Assembly (NCBI RefSeq): GCF_042453785.1
Contig: NC_091674.1
Span: 28,655,501 to 28,719,500, forward strand
Reading direction: 5' to 3'
DNA: 64,000 nucleotides
From: Malus domestica
Taxonomy: Eukaryota; Streptophyta; Magnoliopsida; Rosales; Rosaceae
Positions 48,301-60,274 of this stretch are shown here, one piece after another. Each line of letters begins with the position of its first letter. Positions within the stretch are counted from its first letter, which is position 1. The position numbers and the translations under genes are program-made. A model generated the notes under the pieces. It searched no databases and was not told where the DNA came from. It was given only the letters and a program-made list of their open reading frames with translations.

Positions 48301-49901
48301 AAGAACTTTTGCTTTTCAATGAAATTAATACAATTATGGGAATGAATGTGATGTGATTTTGTCTTTTAGAAAAACAAAAGGATGTTTGAAATTTTAAATA
48401 CAAGATTAGGTTTGAGATTTTAGTTGATTAATTGTGGATTTTATTTTACCATTCACACAAATGTTCAAAAGTGGTTTGTTCACGTTATTAGTTGGTTTAA
48501 CGGCACACAGTTTTCACTTTGCTCAACTCATACGGATATTAGGATGATTGTAGTGAGATTGATACCAAGTTTTTTATTTTTGTGGTTTTGTTGAAAATGA
48601 ATACTACGAACCTTCCATTGACTAATAAGTAAGTAGGGGTAATCACCGTATAACTAATTAGTTTTATGATAAAACTTCAACTTTGTTCATGATATCTGAG
48701 CAGGTTGTCCTAATTATGGAGTCAAACAGTCGCGCCCCACATTAACCCGTTGTGCTCTACATGTGTTAAACATGAAATCCGTCTCATTTTTCCGGTTTTT
48801 TTTTGTTCAACAAAAATCGAACCAAAAAAATTTGGTTTTTTCTATTTTTGCCGAAAATGTAGGCTTCTATTTGCTGGTAGTTTTTGTTTGTAAATTTGCA
48901 GATGGAGCTTTACAGCAATAGTGGAAAGCATGATGCCTATATACTCTGTTGCAGATTGATCTTCAACGATCCCCACCTAAAAATTTAACCTACTAACACC
49001 ATCGTTTGTCAAAAATAAAAAAAATAAAAAATTAGATTCATCGAAATACACTTTCATTAAATGGAATTGATAATGTAAATATATCGATGTATTAAAAATT
49101 AATAAGAAATTGGATTCGATGTTCTCATTATATTCACTTTTCCATATTGTATCAACAGATGTAACATTTTACAGTTCAAATGTGTAAGTGTAACCAAACC
49201 CTTTCATATACAAGCTTGCCAAAGACTGTCAAGCACTGAAGAAAATAGTATCCAAGAGTGATCAGAAATAACAAGGTCGTTCTAACGTTGTCCATCCGAA
49301 GCTACAAGAATTGGTCATCTGAATTTACAGCAGCGAAGAAACCACCCCTCATTCGCATTTGAATGGCTTTGACTCTCGTTAGCATCTGTCATCCGATCGG
49401 TTACAAAAAAGAAGTTAAATGCAAGTCGTTATAGTAAGCAAGAAAAAATATGTCGAACGGACATGCTATTATAAACACAAAACTACACGAAAAGAGGTCT
49501 TGAAGTTAGGGAAGTCGAAGACTAACAGACATGAAAATCTCGCTTTTCAACACATAACTATCAATTTGTTTTACGATAGCACCAGATAGTAGTTTTTCCA
49601 GTCAATTAGTCACACGGACAGCCATCACATGAACAACACAATGAGGACAGTAAAAGCTAATGTGTACGGGGGAATGATGAGCAATTTAGCTTGAACAAGC
49701 TTATGTTGTCTGAAAAATGTCAATTTTTATTTAAAAAATCAGCGTACTAGGCAAAATCAGAGGAGCAGTAATGAGAGGGCCACAACCATGAATCTAAACC
49801 CGCCCAACAAATAACTCCTCTCTTTTTGGCCGTACAAAAATAGAACTTCATTGAGATTTCGGAGCAGAACTTACTGTTTCAGGAATGTCATTGCCATACG
49901 C
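48301..49901. other. Spacer and 3' flank of the LRR gene
   Basis: No gene seen. The part nearest 49901 is the 3' UTR of the LRR gene. No repeat with clear ends was recognised. Confidence 0.5.
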
Positions 49902-52542
49902 TCAAAGATCAACGCCCTCATCAAGGCCTTTCGAACTGATCATCACATTTGAGTCAATTTGTTTGTCGAACTTCTTCTTCCTCCTCGCTTCAAACTCTTG
50001 GAATCCTTCCATCTAGATTTTTATCACATGGTAAATGTTCAAATATATTGCTGGAAAAAAAAGGGATATAAGTAAAACACCAAATTGGAAAATGTGGCAT
50101 ACCTGCTGAAACTGATCCATGGAAATAGGGTTTCCATGAAGGGAAATATTCTGCAGCGCTTTACAGTCTTTCAACAGCTTAGTGGGTATCTGTCGAACAA
50201 GGAATACTCCAACTTGTCAATCTTCTATGTAGTTAAGATTAAGAAAGTCAAATGAAACTTGTGATGAGTAAAAACTGTACCTGTTTCACATTATTATTGT
50301 CCAAGCAAAGTGACTTTACGTGGATAAGGTTGCAAACTGATTCAGGAAGTTCTTCAATTGAATTATCTGAAAAGCAATCCAGAATCATGAAGCTGTGAGT
50401 GGTATAATAAATTTACAGCCATATAACCACATAGAGAAGGAAAACAGTCACATATAAAACATACATCGGTTAGGAGTATAACAGAAAAGTTTAAACATAC
50501 CATTTGCTTGTAATTCTTCCAGAGAGAAGCAACTTCCTATGGATTCTGGAAGAGACTTTAATTTGTTCTTCGATAAATTTAAAAGTTTTAACTGCATCAA
50601 ACAATCCATTTTTAGATCCTGGATTTTCACAAGGAATGCTAAATGTTTGATGTTCAAAAAAAGTAAAAGCGGAATTCAGATTCTCATTGATGGATTTTCC
50701 AATGTTTTCGTTAGTTCCAAATTGCAAAATCAAAATGCTGTTGACAATTAACTCAGACATAAAATTCCTAATTGCAGGAACAGCAAAACAGACAATCAGG
50801 TGGAAAATCTCAAAGCACTTACATTCCGCAAGCTTCCAATAGTCTCAGGCAATGACTCTAATGAATTCCCAGAGATAGATAACTGCTCAAGTCTGACCAA
50901 CTGTCCCACTAGAAATAGGAAACATACAACTTGTTAGTTAGACGTCCCATGATGAAGTATTTGAAAGAAACAATGGTCCCATGCAGTTGAAGAAAAAATG
51001 GTCCCATACAATATCTTACTTAGAGAAGAGAATTACATTCATCAGGCAAGGTAGTAACTCGATTTCCATCAAGTGTCATAACTTTTAGGGACACTAGTTT
51101 TGCCAAATTTATCGGCAGTCGGTCAATGAGGTTATGAGCTAATATCTGAAAAATAGAGCAAATGGAATTCAACTGTCAACTGATCATCTGAGCGTATGAT
51201 TGAACAATGTACATTTATATTAAACAAATTGGCTCACGTAGGGATTACTTAATTCATGCGAACTAGTTTAGCTATTTGTTCATAAAAATAAAATAAAAAG
51301 CTTAATGGTTTCTTGTGGAAAAACAACTTTTTATTTTCATATATTCTGAATCGAATAATCTATGCAGTTCATTGACAAATCTGAAAGCACAGAATCCCAC
51401 CCAACAGTCAGCTCGTGATAGTAACCTTCAATAAAAGGACCACCATTTTCATCAAAAAAATTTGTGCACTATCTATTTATCCTTATCTGTTCAATAGAGA
51501 TGGGAAAAGTTGAAGTCTTAAAAAATTTATATACGACAAATTGCTCGTAGAGCATGAATTTAGGAATGAGAGAAACAAGTACATGTACAAAAGACAAAAA
51601 TACATGATTCTTACCAGTCGCTGCAGGTTTGCTAATTTGCTGATCTCCACAGGAATGTCAACTGCACGCAGAATACGAGAAGTAAACTAGATGTTCAAAT
51701 ATGCTTTAAGTTCTGAAAATATCGAAACCTTTAACACCAAGCCACGAAAACAACCATTATCGTTAAGGGTTAATTCAATGAAGCTTTTTGTTAAAGATAG
51801 TTAAGTGGAAATCAGATGCCTCCTAGAAAAGACTGCATCGTAAAAGTACTTAATCATGCCTCACGGAGAATAGAACATTACCTATTTTATTGTGTGTTAG
51901 ATCAAGAGTACGTATGGACTTGTCCAGGTCAAGAACTTCATCTGGAAATGTCTGTTCCAGAGAAAGTAACCAATCAGTACATTGCCTCGAATGCACGCAC
52001 ACACATGATAGAAAGTAACCAATCAGTACATCACCAGCTTTGCAGTGCTTTGTGTTTATTGTCTAAAATGCATAGATAGAACCCGAAACTATGCGTTTAT
52101 GCACGATACAGTATATATCACATTGTCAAATACTGCTTGACTCGCTAAACCGAAAGACTAAAGAGAAACCATGTCAGATACTTAAACTGAATACACCAAC
52201 AACACAAATAGAAAACATCTCCATGTAAACTTGGAGCTCTCTTTCGACTTCAATCAACATTCGAACAAGAACATATTCGAAACACCTCAATCAACAGCAC
52301 CCCACAAGAAAAGATTTTAACTTTATCGCAATTTCCGTATTCAATTTGTAATCACAAAACCACAAATGGAAAATGCAAATTATCAAATGAAGCAACTTCA
52401 TCAAAATTAATCAATTCACTCCACCCACCTCCCCAACATTTCACACCGAATAATTCAAATTACAACAATTATAAAAATAAAAAAAATAACCACAAATTCA
52501 ATCACGCATCCCAATAATACAACCAATGTACGCGCGCGCGCT

Positions 52543-52598
<56 letters not shown>

Positions 52599-52719
52599 CA
52601 GAAATTGAGAGAGAAATTGCCTTCAATTTGGAATCACGGAGGCCAACAATGCCGGTGGATCGCCACCGGGCGGCCCGACTTGCTTTCGAATCCACGTTTT
52701 TGCTTGTATTGCAACCCAT
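49902..52719 (-). CDS. LRRC57-like leucine-rich-repeat protein, predicted N-myristoylated
   Basis: Nine exons on the minus strand: 52621-52719, 51882-51951, 51615-51661, 51037-51145, 50823-50908, 50501-50591, 50281-50366, 50103-50189 and 49902-50012. Phases agree and give 261 residues. It starts MGCNTSKNVDSKASR: Gly2 fits N-myristoylation and Cys3 palmitoylation, so membrane attachment is likely. About eight LRRs of the intracellular plant type follow (IRTLDLTHNKI, LVSLKVMTLDGNRVTTLP, LEQLSISGNSLESLPETI, LKLLNLSKNKLKSLPESI), then a basic tail (EARRKKKFDKQID). It matches my memory of Arabidopsis AT5G07910 almost position for position. Exon 1 ends AAG|GCAATT with no usable GT donor, so intron 1 (51952-52620) appears to be GC-AG. 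Role unknown; relatives act as scaffolds. Confidence 0.9.
52530..52596. repeat. Compound microsatellite in intron 1 of the LRR gene
   Basis: A CG run, then a CA run, then about 18 TA units, starting some 25 bases inside intron 1 downstream of the donor on the gene's strand. Such a tract is expected to be variable between individuals and could form structure next to the weak splice donor. Confidence 0.9.
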
Positions 52720-53251
52720 CTCGCCACCACCAAATTAATCTCACAAAAAATTAATAAAAAAAATTTTCAATAAATCGATTTGTATATAAATATATATATG
52801 TATGTATGTATATAAATTTTTAGGTTTCCCCTCTGCACGGAAAGAAATGAGATTTGTGCAGAGAGGTTTAGGTGGTGGTCAAGCTCCCGAAAGCTCCGAA
52901 GCTATTGAGGCCAAGAAGATGAAGAAGAAGATGAAGAAGAAGTCGTCGTTTTCAACGACTTGTTGTACCTTTTTCTGGCATCGAAAAACCGTGTCTTTTA
53001 CCCACGTGGCTTACGCTTATTGGGTTTTCCATGGGTTAGTGTGGTTGTTACTACAGGTGATCAGGACTTTTGATTAATGATAAAATGGAATTTAATAATT
53101 TAATTTCGTTCTTTGGAATTTTTGGCGCTTTTGAGGCGGACTTCGCGCGAGTTTTTAAACGGGCGTTGGATCAAACTTTTCGGGTCGGCCCAAATTTGGA
53201 TCATGGGCTTTGGCTAAAATATGCAAATGTGTTAATTCCTTCTTGTATAAA
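52720..53251. other. Leader/promoter of the LRR gene and spacer
   Basis: Mostly the minus-strand leader and promoter of the LRR gene. A plus-strand reading frame (52802-53077) with a Lys/Met-rich stretch is not supported as a gene. GTAT repeats at 52796-52812. Confidence 0.45.
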
Positions 53252-53303
53252 GTGTTAATTACTTCACGTGCAAATAAGTGTTAATTACTTCACGTGCGAA
53301 TCC
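53252..53303 (+). promoter_or_regulatory. Two G-boxes in a 26-bp tandem repeat
   Basis: GTGTTAATTACTTCACGTGC occurs at 53252 and 53278. Each unit carries CACGTG, the bZIP/bHLH G-box (53265-53270 and 53291-53296). It lies about 20-60 bases upstream of a TATA box. Confidence 0.7.
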
Positions 53304-53317
53304 CCGCATAGCGTTCT

Positions 53318-53325
53318 TATATAAA
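53318..53325 (+). promoter_or_regulatory. TATA box upstream of the truncated helicase gene
   Basis: TATATAAA, about 340 bases before the ATG at 53665 and just downstream of the G-box pair. Spacing fits a core promoter; not shown to be active. Confidence 0.5.
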
Positions 53326-53664
53326 GTCCATCCCCTTCCCTGCCAAGCAAACAAACGCCGGAAATTCTTTGTTTAAATCGTGAGTTCTCTCGATTAATTC
53401 AAGTACCCTAGCAGGAAGCAGTAGTTAGGGTTCCAATGTGATCCTTTTTGTTTAAATTTACAATTATTGCATTGAAATTTCATTGCTTTTTAGCTTAAGC
53501 AGCTTGAATTAGTGTAAAAAAATTTGAATTCTCTTGAATTGGTGTTAAATTGAATTAGCTCAAATGTCATGCTCTAATTTTCGACTTTTTCCCGGATTTA
53601 ATGTTTCGCCGTTGTTTTTTGTTCATGTATATTGAGAACGATTGTGTTGTCCAAAGCAGTAAAA

Positions 53665-53880
53665 ATGGGAAGCGAGAGTAATCTGAAGACGTGGGTATCC
53701 GATAAGCTAATGACGTTGCTCGAAGACATATGCTCTTTTGGATGCAGATGGTGACGACGACGATGATGGAGGTAGATCATCTGTTCCTGTTGTTTCAGAG
53801 TCAAGGAAACCAGATTCCCATAAGAAGCGGTATAGGAAGAAGATTTTGAGTCAAGAAGATGACAATGATGAGGTTAAGCC
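53665..53880 (+). pseudogene. Truncated first exon of a PRP2/ESP3-type DEAH splicing helicase
   Basis: MGSESNLKTWVSDKLMTLL matches the N-terminus of plant DEAH-box pre-mRNA splicing helicases as I remember them. About 90 residues are then missing, and the sequence resumes in a shifted frame with TYALLDADGDDDDDGG and SHKKRYRKKILSQEDDNDE, the acidic segment that follows in the intact protein. No helicase motor is present. The literal frame ends soon after the junction. A short further match (REEEKRRV) may follow at about 53963. Leader and promoter signals are kept upstream. A partial segmental or captured copy is the simplest reading; an intact parent should exist elsewhere. Confidence 0.75.
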
Positions 53881-53960
53881 TTTGAACTTTTGTAATATAG
53901 TATTCTGTTTTTGTTTCTCAGGGTAATTGCTGTTTTAACGTAGTGCAATGCTGCAGCTGA

Positions 53961-54410
53961 TTGCACAGAGAGGAAGAAAAGAGAAGGGTAAATATGATGG
54001 GCCAAGTTGTGGATGCGGGTGCCTTCAATCTTGATGGGGTCACTATTTCGTTTGCTGAAGCGATGGGCTTAAAAAGAAGGATTCAAGTTTGCTCGGTCCA
54101 AGGGCCTCCAAAAGGTGATGATAAGAGGGAGACTCCAAGCTTGTTATTGAGGCGGTTCAAAGAAATTGGGAGGTTCCTTGGAAGATTAGAACCATCATTG
54201 AGGATGCACGTGGTATTGCTTGCTCCTTTTAGTCAAGTGGCGTGGAACCATATCTGCCAGGGAGGCAAATTTGTCGCGGATGCCTTAGCTCACTTGGGTC
54301 TTTCGGTTGAGACTCCTCACATTTGGGATCATGGCTTACCCTCTATTGCTCTAAATGCTTTTAGTTTTGACAGTATTAGAAACGGTTGTTCTCGTGGTTT
54401 TTCCCTTTAA
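53961..54410 (+). other. ORF with weak RNase-H-like C-terminus, probably transposon-derived
   Basis: An open frame of about 149 codons. The first dozen residues may continue the helicase fragment. The later part (HICQGGKFVADALAHLG and WDHGLPSIALNAFSFDS) has the look of an RNase-H-type domain with the G-x2-VADALA helix seen in plant reverse-transcriptase-related sequences. No neighbouring reverse transcriptase was found. I cannot assign a family; treat as a fossil fragment. Confidence 0.3.
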
Positions 54411-55699
54411 TGAATTTTTTCCAAAGTTCAGGTACTAAATTTCTTGCAGAAATCTGATTTAGTGAAATTAAATATGAATTACGAAGCGTGCTTAGAAGGA
54501 ATTAATCATAATTAAGAAGATTGATTATGTGGTAATTAGATATTAGTTAATCTATCAGCCCTGTTTTGTTTTCCGTATCAGATTATCATTGTGTCTAGTA
54601 TAAGGTAACATCTCAGATTTTCTAGCTTAGTCCCCTGACTTGTTCTATCATCCTTTGGTATTCGGATCTCCAAGAGTACCCAGAATACGAAGCATACACA
54701 ACTCTGGTGCTCTTTTGTGATGATTGGCTCAACATGTATCTTTCACAATACACAACTCTGGTGCTCTTTTGTGATGATTGGCTCAACATGTATCTTTCAC
54801 AATTATCACATGCATAAGGATCCCAACATTTACTCAGAAAATAACGAAATAAGTTGCTCAAATGTTCCCGGCTTTGCAGCTTTTTTTGTGTTGAATGGTT
54901 GGACTGCATTCAAGAACCAAATGAGATTATCTCTGGGCCTAGCGGATGGTATCATCAAGTCCATAATTTGGTATTTCTTCAAGTTTGTTTCGCCCTATCA
55001 TAAAGTACAAGTATGAAAGCATGCAATGATTATAAGAGGTTTTCCAAGTAAATCACTCTCCATTTGCAGTGTGACCTTTCTTGCCAGTATAACAGAAAAC
55101 TTATAGCAGTATGTGCCTTCTGCTTAGCATTTTACGTTTGCCTTCGGCTGATTGACATGGACTTGGCCCTGCTTGTTTCTTGATCTCAATATCCAGAATC
55201 TTGTTTTATCTCAAAACTTCATCTAGCGTAAATCAAGTTGTCTTTTCAGCCTCTTGCAACCCTTTCTTTTCAATCAAAATAAAGAGGGTAAAGTACAAAA
55301 AAAACTACGTCAACTATTAGTGTCACAACACTTTCATACCTCATCTTTTAAAATTGACAATATCATACCTCATCTTTACAATTTGTGTCAATATCATACA
55401 TCCGTCAGTTTTTCTATTAAATGCTGACCTGACTACATGCAAGATCCACTCACTAATAATTAAATATATTTTTAATAATTAAAAATTAAAAAAATAATTT
55501 TTTTTTAAACTCTCTCCCCTCTCTTCCCATTTTTAATAGAAAGTTGTCCCTCCCCTTCTCTCTCTTCCCTTCCTGCAACCCAGACAGAAAGAGGAAGAAG
55601 AAGGACAAAAAAGAAAAAAAAAATACCCAACCCAATTCATCCCCCCCCCCCCCCACCCACATACAAACCCAAAAAGAAGAAGGAAAAAAAAAGACACCC
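54411..55699. other. Spacer with tandem repeat and low-complexity runs
   Basis: No recognised gene. A frame at 54820-55016 (CSNVPGFAAFFVLNGW) is not familiar. 55300-55480 has a repeat-like segment (ACTTTCATACCTCATCTTTT repeated as ATCATACCTCATCTTTACAA) of a kind frequent in Maleae. 55510-55695 is pyrimidine/purine low complexity including a C14-like run at about 55641. Confidence 0.45.
54695..54802. repeat. 54-bp tandem duplication
   Basis: TACACAACTCTGGTGCTCTT starts at 54695 and 54749; the two units are identical over 54 bases as read. Non-coding as far as I can tell. Confidence 0.92.
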
Positions 55700-57305
55700 A
55701 AACTGTTACTTCCTTGCAGTGATTTGGGTTATTATTGTATCTTTGCTATCTTGCCTCACTCTCATTCTCTCCCAGACTAAAGTACAAATTAATGGCTGCT
55801 TCCCAACCCCCCAGGAGGCGGCGTTACTGAAAGCTTCCCAAAGGTATGCTTGTTGGTTTTCTCTTTTTATTTATATTATATGTATGGGTACCGTATTTAA
55901 TCTTAATTGTCTTTGTCCAGATGAAACAACATGAAGATTATGCTAGGGCTGAGGTCCTTAGTCTTCAGAGAAAGGTTTGCACCTTCCTTCTGGTTTTTAT
56001 TACCTTCAGCATGATCATTTTGTTCATAATTACACTCTGTCAGGACCCATATTAAGGGCATACTGACAGTCTTCAACCTCTTTTTTAGGCTGTAGAGCTT
56101 CACACAAAGATAAGCAAGGTGAAGATGTGGACGAACTACACACCCAAAAACAATTGATAACAAAAATTTGGCTAGAAAGGTAAAGCAACATTCTTGTTTT
56201 TTCTTCTTTCAGATTTGAGGAGTGGAGGTTACCGTTAGCATTCATTTTTCTTTTCCTTTAATCCCTTCCCCATTTGAAAAAAAAAAAAAGAATTTGATCT
56301 TCTGGGTTGTAAGCTTGGACCATCAGAATGGGAAGTCAGAAGCCCAACTTTGTGAATCATGTGGATTGGGGGTCTTTAATGCCACCGTTGAAGTATCAGG
56401 GAGATACCAACTTATGGTTTGGCGTACTCGACAACAACGTGTGCAAAGGCCCTATGCTTCATTGAGACCGGAAAGCACATATCAGTGGACATTACTAGCA
56501 TGATCGAGAGTTCCAAGGACACCATGTCACCAGATGGCACGAATTTTCCTGAGAGTGGCTTCTTAGCAATGGCAAAGGGTGCCCTTTGTCAGCAGGGCTG
56601 GCCCCCAAGGTAAATCTATTTGCATATTCTTCGTAAAATAAATTATTAAATTTTGGATGTTGATAATAAGTTGGTTTTGTTTCCAAGGTAAGGAAGAAGT
56701 TAAGAAATTGTTGGGCGAACAAGAGATGAAAAATGCACTTGATTTTGGCCCATTATGGATTGGCATCCATGCATGCTATCGTATGTGAAGGTATTGCCTT
56801 GTTACTCTCTCTTTTTTGAATATTATTAGTGTAAAACTTTAACTTGTATATGGGTAGGCTCTAATGAAAGTTTAGAGATTTGGGTTTTTGTATATATTCA
56901 AGGTTGTGGATTTTCTAGGAGTTAGACGATAAAAAAGGGCAAGACTTTAGGAATAGTTGAGCTATATTGTGCCTTGTCTTTGATTTAAGAGTGTTGGGTG
57001 AATTTTGTGGGGGCTAGGTAATAGAAATGCGTGAATAAATGAGAGGTGAGAGACGTGGTAAAGTGAGCTACAGACATGTCTCTAGAGATTTCAAAGTCGA
57101 GCAAAAGGTCTTCATTTTGAAGATGGGGATGCCATTTGTCTTACAATGCGCTTGGTGTTGAAATAATTCTAATAGAATTCTCTCGTTTAAACAATTTCAG
57201 GAGACCATTGTACCCCCACTGCCTTATGCACTAAATACGCGTGCGAGAATGAAGGGAAGGTTGTGATCAAGAGTTGTGACTTTTGTGGCTATGGATGTGG
57301 CTATG
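55700..57305 (+). repeat. Left arm of a large palindrome carrying exon-like segments
   Basis: Reverse complement of 57310-59051. On this strand there are intron/exon-like units: a CCCAG acceptor, then AAACVQ-like coding ending KASQ|R at a GTATGC donor; MKQHEDYARAEVLSLQRK; AVELHTKISK; later SVDITSMIESSKDTMSPDG; and a Cys-rich stretch (DHCTPTALCTKYACENEG). The segments lie in different frames and with stops between, so this is decayed gene material. I do not recognise the family. Several small differences from the other arm show both have aged. Confidence 0.85.
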
Positions 57306-57309
57306 CAGA

Positions 57310-59051
57310 CCTGATGCAAGCCGTATCCATAGCCACAAAATTAACAACTCTTGATCACAGCCTTCCCTTCATTCTCGCACGCGTATTTAGTGTATAACTC
57401 AATCCCATAAGGCATTGGGGGTTCAATGTTCTCCTGAAACTGTTTAAAAGAGAGAATTCTATCAGAATTATTTCAACACCAAGCGCAGTGTAAGACAAAT
57501 GGCATCCCCATCTTCAAAATGAAGACCTTTTTGCTCGACTTTGAAATCTCTAGAGACATGTATGTAGCTCACTTTACCACTTCTCTCACCTCGCGCACCT
57601 CTCTCACCTCTCATTTATTCAATCATTTCTATTAACTAGCCCCCACAAAATTCACCCAACACTCTTAAACCAAAGACAAGGCACAACACAATATAGCTCA
57701 ACTATTCTCATAGCCTTGCCCTTTTTTATCGTCCAATTCCTAGAAAATCCAACCTTGAATATATACAAAAACCCAAAACTCTAAACTTTCGTCAGAGCCT
57801 ACCCATATACAAGCTAAAGTTTTACACTCATAATATTCAAAAAAAAGTGAGAGTAACAAGGCAATACCTTCGCATACGATAACATGCATGGATGCCAATC
57901 CATAATGGCACAAATTGGGCCAAAATCAAGTTTCTGTTTCATCTCTTGTTCGCCCAACAATTTCTTAACTTCACCTAAGAAAAACAAGCCTTCCTTACCC
58001 TGGAAACAAAACCAACTTATTATCAACATTCAAAATCCAAAATTTAATAATTTTTTTACGAAGAATATGCAAATAAATTTACCTTGGGGGGGCCAGCCCT
58101 GCTGACAAAGGGCACCCTTTGTCATTGCTAAGAAGCCACTCACAGGCAAATTCATGCCATCTGGTGACATGGTGTCCTTGGCACTCTTGATCATGATATT
58201 AATGTCCACTGATATACGTTCTCCGGTCTCAACGAAGTATAGGGCTTTTGCACACGTTGTTGTCGAGTACGCCCAACATAAGAGTTGGTATCTCCTTGAT
58301 ACTTCAACGGTGGCATTAAAGACCCCCAATCCACGTGATTCATAAAGTTGGGCTTCTGACTTCCCACTCTGACGGTCCAAGCCTACAACCCAGAAGATCG
58401 AATTATTTTTTTTTTTTTACAAATGGGGAAGGGATGAAAAGGATTAAAGGAAAAGAAAAATGAATGCCAACGGGAACCTCCACTCCTCAAATCTGGAAGG
58501 AGAAAAAACAAGAATGTTGCTTTACCTATCTAGCCAAATTCTTGTTATCAATTGTTTTTGGGTATGTTGGAGTGGGTGTGGTGTGGGTGTGGGTGTGTAG
58601 TTCGTCCACATCTTCACCTTGATTATCTTTGCGTGAAGCTCTGCAGCCTAAAAAAGAGGTTGAAGACTCTCAGTATGCCCTTAATATGGGTCCTGACAAA
58701 GAGTAATTATGAACAAAATGATCATGCTGAAGTTAATAAAAACCAAAGGGAGGGAGGGAAGGTGTAAACCTTTCTCTGAAGACTAAGGACCTCAACCCTA
58801 GCATACTTTTCATGTTGTTTCATCTGGACAAAGATGATTAAGATTAAATATGGTACCCATACATATAATATAAATAAATAAAAAGAGAAAACCAACAAGC
58901 ATACCTTTGGGAAGCCTTCAGCAACCCCACCTCCTGTGGGGGGTGGGAAGCAACCATTAATTTGTATTTTAGCCTGGGAGAGAAGGATAGAGTGAGGTAA
59001 GATGGCAAAGATACAATAATAACCTAAATCATTGCAAGGAAGTAACAGTTT
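57310..59051 (-). repeat. Right arm of the large palindrome
   Basis: Minus-strand reading gives the same exon-like order as the left arm: KIQINGCFPPP, MKQHEKYARVEVLSLQRK, then ERISVDINIMIKSAKD and SPDGMNLPVSGFLAMTKG, then KKLLGEQEMKQKLDFGP. It is longer by about 130 bases because of small insertions such as an ACACCC run near 58565-58590. Together with 55700-57305 it forms a near-continuous palindrome whose centre is at about 57308 with almost no spacer. Confidence 0.85.
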
Positions 59052-60274
59052 CATCATTAACATAATCAATCTGCCAATCCTAGAATCTGCCAATCTGCCT
59101 ATTCTACTACACATGCGTGCAACAAAAATAAATTAAGTAACAACTCCAAAAGTACAAAAATAATTCAAACCGAGGACCGATCTCTTTATGACACGCCCCG
59201 ATCCCGATATCCTCGAGACATCGGGATGGTCACGTGTTGGCCGACACCCGAGGGTGACGAAAGCCATTTATTGAATGCAATTGCTGAGAATAAGGAGTAA
59301 ATAAGACTTATAAATATAACAGGACTATTGAATATGCATTTAAGGAACATGTTCAGAGCACATCTAATCTAGAATATTAAAGAAAAATAATATAAAATTA
59401 GATGAACAAAGAATGGGTCCTACACCGAGAGGACTCGAAGATACTGAAGCGGAAGTGCCTGGATGCCGGGATTGTACGCCTCGATTCTAAGTCCTGAAGG
59501 GGGCGCAAAACAAACATGAGTGGACCAATTTGATATAAATATAATAAAACAGTTATCAACATACTAACCTCCAGGTTTTATGAAAACACATATATAATGA
59601 AAAACATAGGTTTTCCGAAACCTAGCATGATGTGCAGTATCTCAAATTCATAACTTGTATATATAATAATCACTAGTGAATTGTCCGATAACCCCCAGGC
59701 CCCATGCCGGCTCCCCGTCTCTGTGCTAAATAGCCAGAGGAAACACACTCCAGGCCCTATGCCAACACCAAACCGTCACCCGGGACGGACCGGAATCTAT
59801 TCCTACGTCCCGTAGCGGAAAGGACCACTAGGTAAGTACGAAACCATTGAACATATATATATTGAAAAACAACTTCATAGTATAAAGTCATCTATCATCT
59901 ATACTATAAAGAGGTGTTCGAAACATGTTCTAAATATCATATCGTTATCCATCGGATATTCTATAAGAACATGGGTTATAGGAAAAATAGTAATAATTCA
60001 AAGTAGCCTCAGTAAGCATGTTATCTCAAAAAGTTTCATAAAACGTAATCATTAAATCACGCCTTTCATGTATGCATTTCTACTATTAAAACATGCTTTT
60101 GAAGGGGTCCACTTACAGTACTTAGCCGCCGAAGAGCCACGCAAACTAACGAACAAGAAAACGTCACCAATAATTGCCCCTAAGCACATAAAGGGTCCAA
60201 TTAATAAAACTCTATTTTAACAATTGAATTTGGGAAAACGGACTACAAAAACAAATCCAGGACGTCGAAATTAT

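Noticed and set aside
52802-53077. Plus-strand ORF with a Lys/Met-rich stretch
   Set aside because: It overlaps the LRR gene promoter, has low-complexity AAGATGAAG repeats and no recognisable domain or splice signals.
54622-54909. Minus-strand ORF with a repeated peptide (ERYMLSQSSQKSTRV)
   Set aside because: The peptide repeat is only the translation of the 54-bp tandem duplication; 54 is divisible by three by chance.
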